DNA of 64,000 nt from JALHUB01 sp963719465 (GCA_963719465.1 OY970386.1:1798001-1862000), one strand, 5' to 3'. Positions 45,750 through 56,044 are shown, numbered from the stretch's first letter. The notes: generated by a model from the letters alone, not told the origin. Program-made: numbers and translations.

Positions 45750-47087
45750 ATGTCGCCGATCAAAGGGTTTCGCTGGGTCGCTCTGAGCGGGGTCGTGGTC
45801 GCGATGGTACTTCTGGTGAGCGCTTGTGGAGGGAGCGGTGGCAGCAACACGGGACAGAATGCGGAAGGCACCCCGGATACCACGGGGGTGACCGACACTG
45901 AGATTAAGCTTGGCACACATTACCCGCTGAGCGGCAACCCGGCCGCCGCCTACGCGCCGATAGCCTACGGGATGAAGGCGTTCTTCGACTACATCAACGC
46001 GCAGGGTGGCGTCTACGGGCGAAAGATCAACTTCATCATCGGCGACGACCACTACAACCCGCCTGATACGGTGGAAGTCGTCCACCAGCTAGTTGAGCAA
46101 GACCATGTCTTCGGGATCATAAGCGGTCTCGGCGAGGAGACGCATCTTGCAGTCTCCAAGTATCTCGAGGACCAGGGCATTCCCGACATGTACCTGTCGA
46201 CGGGACTCGATAGCTGGACTAACCCCATCGCCCACAACCGGTTCGGGGGCAATCCTGACTACCAGACGGAGGGGACGTTCCTCGGGCAGTACATTGCCAG
46301 GACGTATCCGAATGGGAAGCTGGGGATCATCGAGCAAAGCGACCAACTGGGCATTGACGGCGACACCGGCCTGCGAAAGGGGATAGAGGGCAGCAGCGTC
46401 CAGGTTGTGGACGTCGAGAAGTACGACGTTAGCCAGTCAGACGTGAGCGCCCAGACGCAGCGTCTCAAGGCCGCCGGCGCAGATGTGATGGCCATATTCG
46501 GGATTCCGCCGCAAGCCGCGAGCGCAACGAAAACCGCGCGCGAGACGCTCAACTGGAACGTTCCGATAATCGTGAGCGGCATCAACTGCAGCGATATCTA
46601 CGTGCTGCTCGCGGGCGAAAAAGACGCCGAAGGGGTGGTCAGTTTCGTCTTTGGCCGCCAGGCGTATGAGCCGGATGACCCCGGGGTGCAAAAGTACGAA
46701 AAGATCTGGGACAAGTTCCACAACACTGTGACAGGAGACCTGACCAACTTCGAGCTCTACGGGATGTCGGTGGCTGAGGCTACGGTCTGGGACCTGGAGA
46801 TGGCCGGGAAGGACCTGTCGCGGCAGTCCTTCCTCGACGCCGCTGAATCGATGTGCCAGGTCAAATGCTCGACCTGCACGGGTTTCGGGACCTGGAACAC
46901 GAGTCCCACGGATCACAAGATCAACGAGACGTTTGTCATCAACGTCGTGACGGACGGAAAGTGGCTGCCAGTGGGCGAGACGACGAGCTATGAGTCGACG
47001 ACGAACTGCACGCCGAAGACGCCACCGCCTGGCTTTGATCAGCAGCCAAAGCTCGGAGTAGACGCTCCTTACGTCGATACGCCGTAG
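45750..47087 (+). CDS. Liv-type substrate-binding lipoprotein, copy 4
   Basis: A 445-residue member of a second subgroup, shared with copy 5. Lipobox LLVSAC, then GVTDTEIKLGTHYPLSGNP, NAQGGVYGRKINFIIGDDHY and GIPDMYLSTGLDSW. The ligand-lobe motifs differ from copies 1-3 (TLLPISN replaced by THYPLSGNP), so a different ligand is likely. Several extra Cys residues (MCQVKCSTCTGF) occur near the C-terminus. ATG at 45750 behind AGGGGG. Confidence 0.92.
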   Translation: MSPIKGFRWVALSGVVVAMVLLVSACGGSGGSNTGQNAEGTPDTTGVTDTEIKLGTHYPLSGNPAAAYAPIAYGMKAFFDYINAQGGVYGRKINFIIGDDHYNPPDTVEVVHQLVEQDHVFGIISGLGEETHLAVSKYLEDQGIPDMYLSTGLDSWTNPIAHNRFGGNPDYQTEGTFLGQYIARTYPNGKLGIIEQSDQLGIDGDTGLRKGIEGSSVQVVDVEKYDVSQSDVSAQTQRLKAAGADVMAIFGIPPQAASATKTARETLNWNVPIIVSGINCSDIYVLLAGEKDAEGVVSFVFGRQAYEPDDPGVQKYEKIWDKFHNTVTGDLTNFELYGMSVAEATVWDLEMAGKDLSRQSFLDAAESMCQVKCSTCTGFGTWNTSPTDHKINETFVINVVTDGKWLPVGETTSYESTTNCTPKTPPPGFDQQPKLGVDAPYVDTP

Positions 47088-47103
47088 GGGCCTGCAGGCC
47101 GTC

Positions 47104-48483
47104 ATGTTGCTAGCTAGAGGGTTCGGGTCCGCAGTCGGGGGTGGTGTGGTGCTGGCTATTGCGCTGGCGGTAACGGCCTGCGGTGGGTCGTCCCCCTCGT
47201 CGGGCGTGGCGACGACCGAGACGAACGGACGGGAGGTCGTGCAGCTTCCCGCCCCAACCTTGACGGCGGAGGCGGTCGATAGCACGGGCGTGTCGGCGGA
47301 CGAGATCAAGCTGGGCACGCACTTCCCCCTGAGCGGCAACCCGGCTGCCGCATACGCGCCGATTGCCTACGGGATTAAGGCCTTCTTCGACTACATCAAC
47401 GCGCAAGGCGGGATCTACGGGCGGAAAATCGACTTCATCATTGGTGACGACCACTACAATCCTCCCGATACGGTGGAAGTGGTTAAGAAGCTGGTCGAGG
47501 AAGACCATGTGTTCGCGATTGTGGGCGGCCTGGGGGAGGCGACGCACAGCGCGGTGTGGAAGTATCTGGAGGAGAAGGGCGTGCCGGACATGTTCGTGAC
47601 CACGGGACTCGACAAGTGGACCGACCCGACGGTCAGGACGCGTTTCGCCGGCAACCCGGACTATCAGACGGAAGGCGATATCCTGGGCCAGTACATCGTC
47701 AAGAACTACCCGAACGCCCGCGTCGGCGTCCTGCGGCAGAGCGACGAGCTGGGACAGGAAGGAGAGGACGGGCTGCGAAAGGCGATTGCGGGCACCAATG
47801 TGACGATAGCCGCCATCGAGAACTATGACCCAATTCAGTCCGACATGACCGCTCAGACGGAGCGCCTGAAGAAAGCGAACGTGGACGTGCTGATCGCGTA
47901 TGCGATCCCGCCTCAGGCTGCGAGCATGGTGAAGGCGGCGCGCGAGACACTGAACTGGAACGTGCCGATCCTGGTGAGCGGTATCAACTGCAGCGACATC
48001 TTCACCCTTCTGGCCGGGCCGAAGGACGCCGAGGGCGTCGTGAGCGTGGTCTTTGGGCCGATGGTGTCGCAGACTGATAACCCGCCGGTCCAGAAGTACT
48101 CGAAGATCTGGGACAAGTTCGGGAACGGCGGGGCGCTGAGCAACTTCGAGTTCTACGGCATGAACGACGGCGAAATGATGACCCACATCCTGGAGATGGC
48201 GGGGCCCAATCTCACCCGCGGCTCGTTCCTTGACGCGGCGGAATCTCAGTGCGACTTCTGGTGCTCCGGCTGCGCCGATATAGGGCCGGAGAACATGAGC
48301 CCGAGCGACCATCGGCCGATAGAGGATGAGATGTATGCTCAGGTTCAGAACGGCGCTTGGGTAAAGATAAGCGATCCGATCGGATTTGAGTCGACGCCGA
48401 AGTGCACGCCGCCAACTCCGCCGCCTGGTTTCGACACGCAGCCGCAGGTCGGCGCCGGCACATCATACGTCGAGACTCCCTGA
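47104..48483 (+). CDS. Liv-type substrate-binding lipoprotein, copy 5
   Basis: A 459-residue close paralogue of copy 4, starting 16 bases after it. Lipobox LAVTAC, then DEIKLGTHFPLSGNP and NAQGGIYGRKIDFIIGDDHY. The C-terminal Cys cluster (CDFWCSGC) matches copy 4. It is the last gene of the transport operon; a terminator hairpin follows 23 bases after its stop. Confidence 0.92.
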   Translation: MLLARGFGSAVGGGVVLAIALAVTACGGSSPSSGVATTETNGREVVQLPAPTLTAEAVDSTGVSADEIKLGTHFPLSGNPAAAYAPIAYGIKAFFDYINAQGGIYGRKIDFIIGDDHYNPPDTVEVVKKLVEEDHVFAIVGGLGEATHSAVWKYLEEKGVPDMFVTTGLDKWTDPTVRTRFAGNPDYQTEGDILGQYIVKNYPNARVGVLRQSDELGQEGEDGLRKAIAGTNVTIAAIENYDPIQSDMTAQTERLKKANVDVLIAYAIPPQAASMVKAARETLNWNVPILVSGINCSDIFTLLAGPKDAEGVVSVVFGPMVSQTDNPPVQKYSKIWDKFGNGGALSNFEFYGMNDGEMMTHILEMAGPNLTRGSFLDAAESQCDFWCSGCADIGPENMSPSDHRPIEDEMYAQVQNGAWVKISDPIGFESTPKCTPPTPPPGFDTQPQVGAGTSYVETP

Positions 48484-48506
48484 TTGGCGCTTTGGCACAC
48501 GTGAGG

Positions 48507-48532
48507 GGCGCGTCGGACGGCGCGCCTTTCTT
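48507..48532 (+). terminator. Rho-independent terminator of the Liv operon
   Basis: GGCGCG, an 8-base loop, CGCGCC, then TTTCTT: a GC-rich stem followed by a T-rich run, directly after the fifth binding-protein gene. The remaining bases to the MFS gene at 48731 contain a weak -10-like TACAAT near 48599. Confidence 0.8.
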
Positions 48533-48730
48533 GTGCGGCCGAGGCGAATGCCCGGGAATGCCGCCGTAAGGCTCCAGCGCGTTGACAGGGATCGGTTGTA
48601 CAATGAGTTTGGAGGCGGCACGAGCTGCCTTCGATGATCTCAGGGGCATGTGTCGTCGAGGTTGACGGTGCCGCCCGGTTTAGCGCCGGATCGAATGCCG
48701 CCGTAGAACGACGACTTTCTCAAAAGCAGG

Positions 48731-50350
48731 ATGCGACCTCGCAATTACTGGTTCATCGTCGCGGCCGCGTCATTCGGCTTCTTCATGGCTATCCTCGACA
48801 CGTCGATAGTCACCATCGCCATCCCTTCTATCGAACGGTCGCTCAAGAGCAACATCGACAACGTCACCTGGGTGCTCAATGCCTACAATCTCGTCTTCGC
48901 CGTACTGCTCATCCCCGCCGGCCGCGTCGCCAATCGGTTCGGGCGAAAGAAGCTGTTCATCTCCGGGCTGGTGATCTTCACCGTCTTCTCGTTTGCCTGC
49001 GGGCTTTCGCACCAGATCGGTCTGCTGATAGCGGCGCGCGCGTTCCAGGCCGTCGGCGCAGCGATCATGGTGCCGGTGAGCCTCGCCATTCTCGTCGTGG
49101 CCGTGCCGCCGCAGATGCGCGGGGCGGCCATCGGCATCTGGGGCGCGATCAACGGCATTGGCAGCGCCGTCGGGCCGACGCTTGGAGGTGTGCTGACTCA
49201 GTACGTCGGCTGGGAGTGGATATTCTTCATCAACGTACCAATCGGGATCATCGGCGTGCTGGCCTGCCTCTACATCATCCCGGAATCGCGCGATCCGGAG
49301 CAGAGCCAGAAAGTCGACTATCTGGGGGTTGTCTTCCTGTCCGTTTCGCTGTTCAGTCTCACGCTCGCGTTGATTCGCGGCGAAACCAACGGCTGGTCGT
49401 CGCCCTTCATTCTGGGGCTGTTCGCCGCGTTTGCCATCACGGCCGTGCTTTTCGTCCTCAGGGAGCTGCGCGTCGAAGACCCGCTCGTCGACCTGCGGAT
49501 GTTAAGACAGCGCACCTTTGGCGCCGCCAACGTCACAATGCTGCTGCTGGGTGTCGGCCTTTTCGGCTCGCTATTCCTTGGCGTCCAATATCTGACAGTG
49601 GTGGAAGGCTACTCGGTGCTCAAGGCGGCGCTGTCGATTACGCCGTTGCCGGCGATGATCGCTATCGTGGCCCCGCTTTCCGGTCGCTTGAGTGACCGTG
49701 TTGGACCGCGGGCCGTCGTGCCGTTGGGTCTCTTCATCTTCGGGCTGGGGCTTCTCTCCTTCTCGTATTTGAGTGTTGGCGCATCCTACCCGCACCTCGT
49801 TTGGCGATTCGTTGTCGGCGGTATTGGCCTGGGGCTTTCCTTCCCGCCGCTGGCATCGGCCGCAATGGGAGTGGTCTTCCGGGGCAAGCAGGGTGTGGGT
49901 GCCGGCATATTCAACACATCGCGACAGATTGGATTTGTGCTGGGCCTGGCCGTGCTGGTGGCGGTGTTTCTGGGGGCGCTGCATCCTCGCCTGAGTAACG
50001 CTCAGACGCAGGCTACGACCCTCGTGCAGCAATCGGACCTGCCGGCGCCTGTCAAGCAAGGGATCGTTCAGGGTATCGACAACGCCGTCTCGTCGAACTC
50101 GGCAGAAGCGGCGCAGGCGGGCGAGCAGCAGAAGTTCGATCTGTACGGCATGGTTGCGCAGGCGGCGGGCCCCGAAGTCGCTAGCGCGAACAAGATGACG
50201 CTGGACCAGCTTTCGCAGCAGTTCCAGAAGATCTTCGCCGTCGCTGCGGCGCACTCATTCGACCGAGCGTTCCTCGTCGCCTGGCTGGTCGTCTGGCTGG
50301 CGGCGGGAACCGCGCTGATGCTGCCTTCGGCGCCGGCTCGTGGCGGCTGA
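48731..50350 (+). CDS. MFS multidrug exporter, DHA2 (EmrB/QacA, 14-TM) family
   Basis: A 539-residue drug:proton antiporter. Motif D1-like AILDTSIVTIAIPSIE is in helix 1, motif A RVANRFGRKKLF is in the loop after helix 2, and motif C-like GAINGIGSAVGPTLGG is in helix 5. Fourteen hydrophobic segments are expected, with an extracytoplasmic loop near residues 425-490 rich in Gln/Ala. Exports hydrophobic compounds or organic acids; substrate unknown. Single gene with its own upstream region. Confidence 0.93.
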   Translation: MRPRNYWFIVAAASFGFFMAILDTSIVTIAIPSIERSLKSNIDNVTWVLNAYNLVFAVLLIPAGRVANRFGRKKLFISGLVIFTVFSFACGLSHQIGLLIAARAFQAVGAAIMVPVSLAILVVAVPPQMRGAAIGIWGAINGIGSAVGPTLGGVLTQYVGWEWIFFINVPIGIIGVLACLYIIPESRDPEQSQKVDYLGVVFLSVSLFSLTLALIRGETNGWSSPFILGLFAAFAITAVLFVLRELRVEDPLVDLRMLRQRTFGAANVTMLLLGVGLFGSLFLGVQYLTVVEGYSVLKAALSITPLPAMIAIVAPLSGRLSDRVGPRAVVPLGLFIFGLGLLSFSYLSVGASYPHLVWRFVVGGIGLGLSFPPLASAAMGVVFRGKQGVGAGIFNTSRQIGFVLGLAVLVAVFLGALHPRLSNAQTQATTLVQQSDLPAPVKQGIVQGIDNAVSSNSAEAAQAGEQQKFDLYGMVAQAAGPEVASANKMTLDQLSQQFQKIFAVAAAHSFDRAFLVAWLVVWLAAGTALMLPSAPARGG

Positions 50351-50472
50351 CCAAGCTGGCGCGTCGCCCACAGCGCGGCGGCGTGGCCGGAACGACTAAG
50401 GTACCTCCTTCTTGGTGCGGCGCTAAGAAATTGCTTCGCCGAGAAGAATGTCAAAAAAAGGCGTCAGCCCTC

Positions 50473-50500
50473 TTGACAAATGGCGGATCGATAGTATACT
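50473..50500 (+). promoter_or_regulatory. Strong sigma-70 type promoter
   Basis: TTGACA at 50473-50478, 16-base spacer, TATACT at 50495-50500. It points to the surface-protein gene at 50601, leaving a leader of about 95 bases. The arrangement is the same as the promoter at 5176. Confidence 0.75.
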
Positions 50501-50600
50501 CCTTCTAACTGGTGGTCCATAATCTTCCCCGCCTTTCGCAGCTAATGCTTGCCGCCGAGCCTTTTTGTGGCCCGCCATTAGTTGTTTATGGTAGGACGCC

Positions 50601-53355
50601 ATGAAGACGATTGACCTTTGGATACGCTCGGTTCTTGGTTCCGCGCTCTTCTGGCCGGCAGGAATTGGGTTCGCGGCTCTTCTGGCGACGACAGTCTTCG
50701 CGATATTTGGTCCGCAGGGCGGCCGCGTCGAAGCCTACACGCTCAGCCCCGACGGGACGGAGATCATCATCAACGCCAGCCATGTGCAGGTCCAGGTTGT
50801 CTGCGCTGATGCCTCGTTCAACAATCTGTTCGGTATGCAAGCTCCCACGAACGAGGACTTGTTCTACTGCAAGAGTTTTCAGGGGGTCATGAACCTTGGG
50901 ACCTTCGGCGCCGGCGAGCTCGAGTTTCGAATCACGACGCCGCCACAGGACCCCGGCAACCAGCAATATACCTGGTATACGGGGCCCGCTTCCCGCAACG
51001 TCGATAACTTCCAGCATGCCCATTTGGTTCAAGAATCCTCGACAGTGGTCAGGATCATGTGGGAAGACTTGTACGGCGGGGGTGACCAGGACTTCAACGA
51101 CTGCGAAGTCGACGTGACAATCAACGAATTGCCGACGCCGACGGCGACACCCACGAACACCAACACGCCCACCTCCACAAACACGGCCGTGCCGCCGACG
51201 GCGACACCGACCAACACGAACACGCCCACGTCGACAAACACGCCTGTCCCGCCGACGGCGACATTCACAAAGACGGCAACGCCTACCAACACGCCGAAAT
51301 GCCCGACCGCCACCTACACGCCCACCTCCACGAACACGCCGGTGCCGCCGACGGCGACCTATACGCCGACGAGCACGTGGACGCCGACCGCCACGAGCAC
51401 ATCGACGCCGACAAACACGCCGGTGCCACCGACGGCGACCTATACGCCGACGCCGACTAGCACGTGGACGCCAACGAACACGCCAACTAACACGCCGGTG
51501 CCGCCGACGGCGACGTTCACGCCAACCAGCACGTGGACGCCGACTAACACGCCGACGAACACGCCGGTGCCGCCAACGTCGACCTATACGCCGACCAGCA
51601 CGTGGACGCCGACACCGACGAGCACGAGCACATCGACGCCGACGAACACGCCGGTGCCGCCGACGGCGACCTTCACGCCGACCAGCACCTGGACGCCGAC
51701 ACCGACGAGCACGAGCACATCGACGCCGACGAACACGCCGGTGCCACCGACGGCGACCTACACGCCGACCAGCACGGCCACTGACACCGCGACGCCGACG
51801 GACACGCCGGTGCCGCCAACGGCAACCTACACGCCGACCAGCACGGCCACTGACACCGCGACGCCGACGGACACGCCGGTGCCGCCAACGGCAACCTACA
51901 CGCCGACCAGCACCTGGACGCCGACTAACACGCCCACGGACACGCCGACAGAGACGCCTACAGACACGCCGACGAACACGCCGACGAACACGCCGACGCA
52001 GACGCCGACGCCGACGCCGACGAATACGCCGACGAATACGCCGACCCAGACGCCGACGAATACGCCGACGAACACGCCGACGGAGACTCTGACCTTCACG
52101 CCGACCAGCACGGCCACTGACACCGCGACGCCGACCCAGACGCCGACGAATACGCCGACCCAGACGCTGACGAATACGCCGACCCAGATGCCGACGAATA
52201 CGTGGACGCCGACGCCGGGTACGCCCACCGGCGGCGGGACGGCGACAGTTACACCGACCCGAAGTCCGACGCCGACGCCAACGTCAACCGAGCAAACCGT
52301 CACGCCCACGCCGACGCGCACTCCGACGAGCACTTCTACGCCGGGGACGCCAGCGCTTGGGCCGAGCGATCCAAGCATGGTAAAGGATGCTCAGCCAAAC
52401 GTTCCGGGGGTTCAGGACAACGGCGTCCTCTGGGTTACTAAGGCCGGCTGCTGGAAGATGAATCCCACCACCGGTCAAGTTGATATCGACCCGGTTACGC
52501 AAAAGCCCGTAATCGACCCGGACAAGGCGGCTGCGGCCAACGGCCAGGGTTGCCTGGTGATCGATGAGGAGGTCTTGAACGTCCAAGAACGTCTGCAACC
52601 CGAACAACGTGAACGCGCAAGGGACTCCCGCTCCGCTCCAGACGCCGGCCTGCACTCCGGAAGGTCTGGGCGCCTGGGAGCACCTGCTCACCTTTGACCA
52701 CAACTTCGTGTACGTGCAGACGGCTCCGGACAATGCTTGGCTCACCAGCGGTGGCCGTGTGGTCAACGCCAACGATGCCGGTGGCTGCTTTGTTACCATC
52801 GAGAGCGAGAACTCGATTCTTGAGGGATGCGTGACTAAGGACGCGTTCGTCAACAACGCCCAGGGAACGCCGGTGCCTCAGGGCAAGGTTGGACCTGAGG
52901 GTGACGGCGTGGTCGAGCAGATCTACGTTGGTCTGAACATGACCAACATCATGACCACCGCCGGCTTCCGGCCGACCAAGGACAACGGCATCCAGACGGT
53001 GATTGACGACCACAACTGCGAAGTCACGGACACCCAGGGCGAGCAGATTCCGGGCACTCTCCCCGGCCAGCTCACCGCAGTATGTGCCCCGGCCTACGTG
53101 ACCATCCGCATGCTGGAGGGCGACCTGAACCTCGATTGCCAGGTCGACGTGAAGGACGACCAGGCTATCGCTTTCCTGTACGGTGCCACGCAGGGCATGG
53201 ACTCGTACAGCCAATGGTATGATCTGGAGCCCAAGTCGGCTGATGGCGACATCGACATCAAGGACCTTCAGTTCGTCTTCGGCCGCAACTACAGCACCTG
53301 CGAGAACCCATCGCCCAACGACCAGGCGACGCCAGTCCCGCCTATCGATCCTTAA
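50601..53355 (+). CDS. Pro-Thr-repeat surface protein with dockerin-like C-terminus, frameshifted
   Basis: A signal/anchor helix (residues ~15-36) precedes a ~140-residue domain resembling DUF4114 (WEDLYGGGDQDFNDCEVDV, a calcium-binding type motif). A ~400-residue Pro-Thr-rich stalk follows, then a Cys-containing domain and two dockerin-like calcium loops (GDLNLDCQVDVKDDQAI and SADGDIDIKDLQ). The frame as written ends at 52697. An extra base near 52584-52588 (CCAAGAACG) throws it off; removing it joins the downstream frame (from 52609) to 53355 as NVQNVCNPNNVNAQGTPAP. Likely an extracellular or wall-anchored adhesion protein; paired loops suggest calcium-dependent folding or docking. Confidence 0.75.
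51130..52360 (+). repeat. Pro-Thr coding repeat region
   Basis: About 1.2 kb of degenerate 18-60 base units encoding TPTNTPTNTPVPPTATYTPT-like sequence. The unit built on CCGACGAACACGCCGGTGCC recurs many times with few changes. It forms the stalk of the surface protein. Such tracts slip easily, so length may vary or be mis-assembled. Confidence 0.9.
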
Positions 53356-53411
53356 GAGAAGCGGATTCCATCGCCCGATGAGTGATGCCGCCGGCGTTGG
53401 CCGGACGGGAG

Positions 53412-53605
53412 TTACCTGCCCGGCAGTCTCTTTTCGCCCCTAGAGGGCAATCTGAGCAGCGCGTATCCCGCCGTCCCGGCGAGCAGTGACGCCGTCAGGA
53501 TGCTCAGCTTGGCGTCGGCGATGGCCGCGGGGTCCTTGATCGCTACCCCGTGTAGAACAGCGAGACGGTAAAGCCTATGCCACAAGGGTGGCGACGCTTT
53601 CCTGT
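53412..53605 (-). pseudogene. nhaA: Truncated 3' end of nhaA (Na+/H+ antiporter)
   Basis: On the minus strand the sequence encodes GIGFTVSLFYTG followed, after a one-base deletion in the CCCC run at 53546-53549, by VAIKDPAAIADAKLSILTAS and LLAGTAGYALLRL, then a stop at 53412. This is the characteristic C-terminal end of NhaA. Only about 65 residues remain; upstream sequence is unrelated and leads into the next gene's promoter region. A decayed or deleted antiporter gene. Confidence 0.7.
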
Positions 53606-53785
53606 CTATCGTCGAGCAGGGCTAGGCGAGGAGTCCGCGTCGCTCGGAAAAGTGTGGGCTGCCATGGTATAATTCGCTGGGCGGCTCCGGACGGCTGGGT
53701 GGCTCGGGAGCAAACCGAATATCGCGTGAGATTTGGAGGAGTCTGACAAAGGCTCCTCCATTTGTTCTGTGGAGAGAGGGAACGA

Positions 53786-54506
53786 TTGCTGCCACGCTCG
53801 GGGACACGCAGGCGTTATATCATCTACCACCCGATCGTCACCAAACTCCTGGTGGCGATGTCGGCGCTTGGCTTGCTGATGATCATCGCCTCAGACGATG
53901 ACGGAAAGCGGGCGCTGAATGGCATTCACCTGGCACTGAGAGATCATCTCGCGTGGGCCGCGGTGCTGCTGGCGATCCTATTCCTGATCAGCACGCTCTC
54001 TCCCTTCTTCCCCGAATTCATGGTGTCGGTTGCCGCCGGGTTCATCTTCGGTGTCGCGTTCGGAAGCGTGTTCGCGATCGCGGCGATCGCCGTCGCCGCA
54101 TCGGCGAACTTCGCGATTGCGCGACGGAGCGGACGGCAGGTCATCGGGCTCATCTTCGACCCGCAGTCTGCCAGGGAGATCGATTGGACGGCGACGCGCA
54201 TTACGCCGCTGATGGTCTTCCTCACCTGGCTGCTGCCGAGTATCAACTTCGACCTGATCAGCTATGCCGCCCGGCATGTCACGTATGCGCTACTGGGTAT
54301 TCCTCGGGCTCACCGTTACCGGAACTGTGATTTCGAGCGTTGCTCTGGCGTTCCTTGGCAACAGTTTGCATTCCAGTCCGTCGGTGACCGTGGTCGCCGT
54401 CCTGATGGTCTACACGCTTGTCGGCATAGGTCTGTATGCGAAAGAGCTTCCCCCCTGGTTTGAGGGCCGCGAACCGGCCGAGACCGATGCTGGAGACGGG
54501 CCCTAG
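53786..54506 (+). CDS. VTT-domain (TVP38/TMEM64/DedA-like) membrane protein, frameshifted
   Basis: A membrane protein with the VTT-domain layout: helices LLVAMSALGLLMIIA and AVLLAILFLISTLSPFFPEF, the conserved VSVAAGFIFGVAFGSVFA, then WLLPSINFDLISYAAG. The frame from TTG 53786 (GGAGAGAGG six bases upstream) derails at the CCC run 54270-54272. Removing one C gives YAAGMSRMRYWVFLGLTVTG and the final helices to 54506, about 239 residues. Family members affect membrane lipid distribution or small-molecule transport; the exact role is unknown. Confidence 0.75.
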
Positions 54507-54559
54507 CTCGCAGCACCGGCGGGGTCAGGCGAGAGTCTGGAGCGGCCGGTCTACATCGA

Positions 54560-56044
54560 TCATGGCGTCGACGCCGGGCCCGGCGGCGGGTGCTCCGAGA
54601 GGATGACGGGCTTGCGCGGCGACTGCGAGAAGTCGAAGTCCTGGAGCAGGTCGCCCAGTTGCGATGCGTTCTCCCGCACGTCAGGGCGGGAGTCGGCGCG
54701 ACCGTCCGTTGCCGGATCGATTCGCTGCCCGCCAAGGAAGAGGTTTTCGATGAATTTGACATAAGCGTCAAAGCTGAGGGTCTGATGGTCGATGTAGCCT
54801 CTCTTCGCGTAGGGGCTTATGACCAGGCCCGGCACGCGCAGCCCATAGCCGTTCTCATCGACCTGCGGCGGCACGACGTGATCGTAGAAGCCGCCCCAAT
54901 CGTCCCAGGCGAGAAATATCGCCGTGCTGTCCCAATCCGGCCCCTGCATGATGGCGTTGATCAACTCTGTCACGTAGGCCTGGCCGTCGCTGATGAGCGC
55001 CGGCGGGTGCTCGCTCACCGCCCCATCAGGCGAGATCCAGGAAACGGCGGGCAGCGAGCCGTCTTTCGCCGCAGTGTAGAAGTTGTCGAGCGTCTGGATG
55101 TTGTTAAGCTGGTCGTCCTCGCGGACGGTATCGAACCAGGCCAGCGGGTTCCAGATGCCGGGCGTGCCGGCGCTCTGGGCCTTCGGGATGCAGATCATCT
55201 CGTCGTTCTCGCAGTCGGGCTCGGTGCCCTGAGCCACGTAGTAGGCCCAGGAGACGTTCGCCTTGTGAAGCAGGTAGGTCAGGTCTGTCCAGGCGTAGTC
55301 CGGACGCTTGACGGAGCCGTTCGGCTGGAGCGGGTTGCCGGCACGAAAGTCCGGCGGCAAATCCGGCCGCTCGAGGGCGTTCACGCAGCTCATGGGGTCG
55401 TCGAACCGGCTGCAGATTGCGGACCACTCCGAGACCATGAACAGGTGCGCCGGTAGGCTCCAGGATGCGTTCGGCTCGAACATCGCATCCTGGAGGACGA
55501 ATTGCTCGGCGTACGTCCAGTAGTTGGGTATTTCGCGGGCATCGTGCCAGCCCATGACGTCGGTCGGGGCGTTGAGATCGATGCACTCCGGGTTGTTTGG
55601 TGTCGCGGCGCAGTCGGCGGCCCGCGCCTTCAGCGCCTGATCGATGAAGCCGTCCATCTTGCCGCTATCAACGTCGGCAACTGCTGCTGCGGCCCCGTGA
55701 GGTCCGCCTGCATTCCTGTCGTTCGGGTCGTGATACGGCGCTTGGCACTGGCGGGTTCGCGAGTCGGGGACGCAGACCGTAGGAACGCCGTTATTCATCG
55801 GGATGCCGTTGCCGCCCGGGAAGGTGCCGAAGTACTCGTCGTAAGTGCGGTTCTCCTGCATGATGACGACAACGTGCTTGATCTTCTGAATCGCCTGGTC
55901 GCGAACGGCGGTCGAAGGCGTCGAGGGTGTTGAGGACGTTGAGGCCGTAGGAGTGGGATTCTTTTGGCCGCCGCCGCAAACGGTCAGAAATAGGACCGGC
56001 AGCAGCCCGACCGCGAGGCGGAGGATAGTACGATGCCCGGGCAT
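54560..56044 (-). CDS. Secreted phosphoesterase (phospholipase C/acid phosphatase family), copy 1
   Basis: A 494-residue PF04185-type phosphoesterase. The N-terminus is a lipoprotein-like signal (LFLTVCGGG) and a Thr/Ser/Pro linker. The catalytic domain starts HVVVIMQENRTYDEYFGTFPG, where the Asn/Glu region binds metal, and has the second metal motif STAIFLAWDDWGGFYDHVVPP near the end with SPYAKRGYIDH. Substrates could be phospholipids or other phosphate esters outside the cell. It follows copy 2 by 36 bases on the same strand, so they are co-transcribed. Confidence 0.9.
   Translation of the reverse strand: MPGHRTILRLAVGLLPVLFLTVCGGGQKNPTPTASTSSTPSTPSTAVRDQAIQKIKHVVVIMQENRTYDEYFGTFPGGNGIPMNNGVPTVCVPDSRTRQCQAPYHDPNDRNAGGPHGAAAAVADVDSGKMDGFIDQALKARAADCAATPNNPECIDLNAPTDVMGWHDAREIPNYWTYAEQFVLQDAMFEPNASWSLPAHLFMVSEWSAICSRFDDPMSCVNALERPDLPPDFRAGNPLQPNGSVKRPDYAWTDLTYLLHKANVSWAYYVAQGTEPDCENDEMICIPKAQSAGTPGIWNPLAWFDTVREDDQLNNIQTLDNFYTAAKDGSLPAVSWISPDGAVSEHPPALISDGQAYVTELINAIMQGPDWDSTAIFLAWDDWGGFYDHVVPPQVDENGYGLRVPGLVISPYAKRGYIDHQTLSFDAYVKFIENLFLGGQRIDPATDGRADSRPDVRENASQLGDLLQDFDFSQSPRKPVILSEHPPPGPASTP

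Noticed and set aside
47110..48312. 400-residue minus-strand frame opposite binding protein 5
   Set aside because: Antisense shadow; similar shadows appear opposite the other binding-protein copies because the genes are duplicates.
51130..52360. Pro-Thr repeat tract as a minisatellite or CRISPR-like array
   Set aside because: The units are variable in length, translate throughout in one frame and sit inside a secreted protein.
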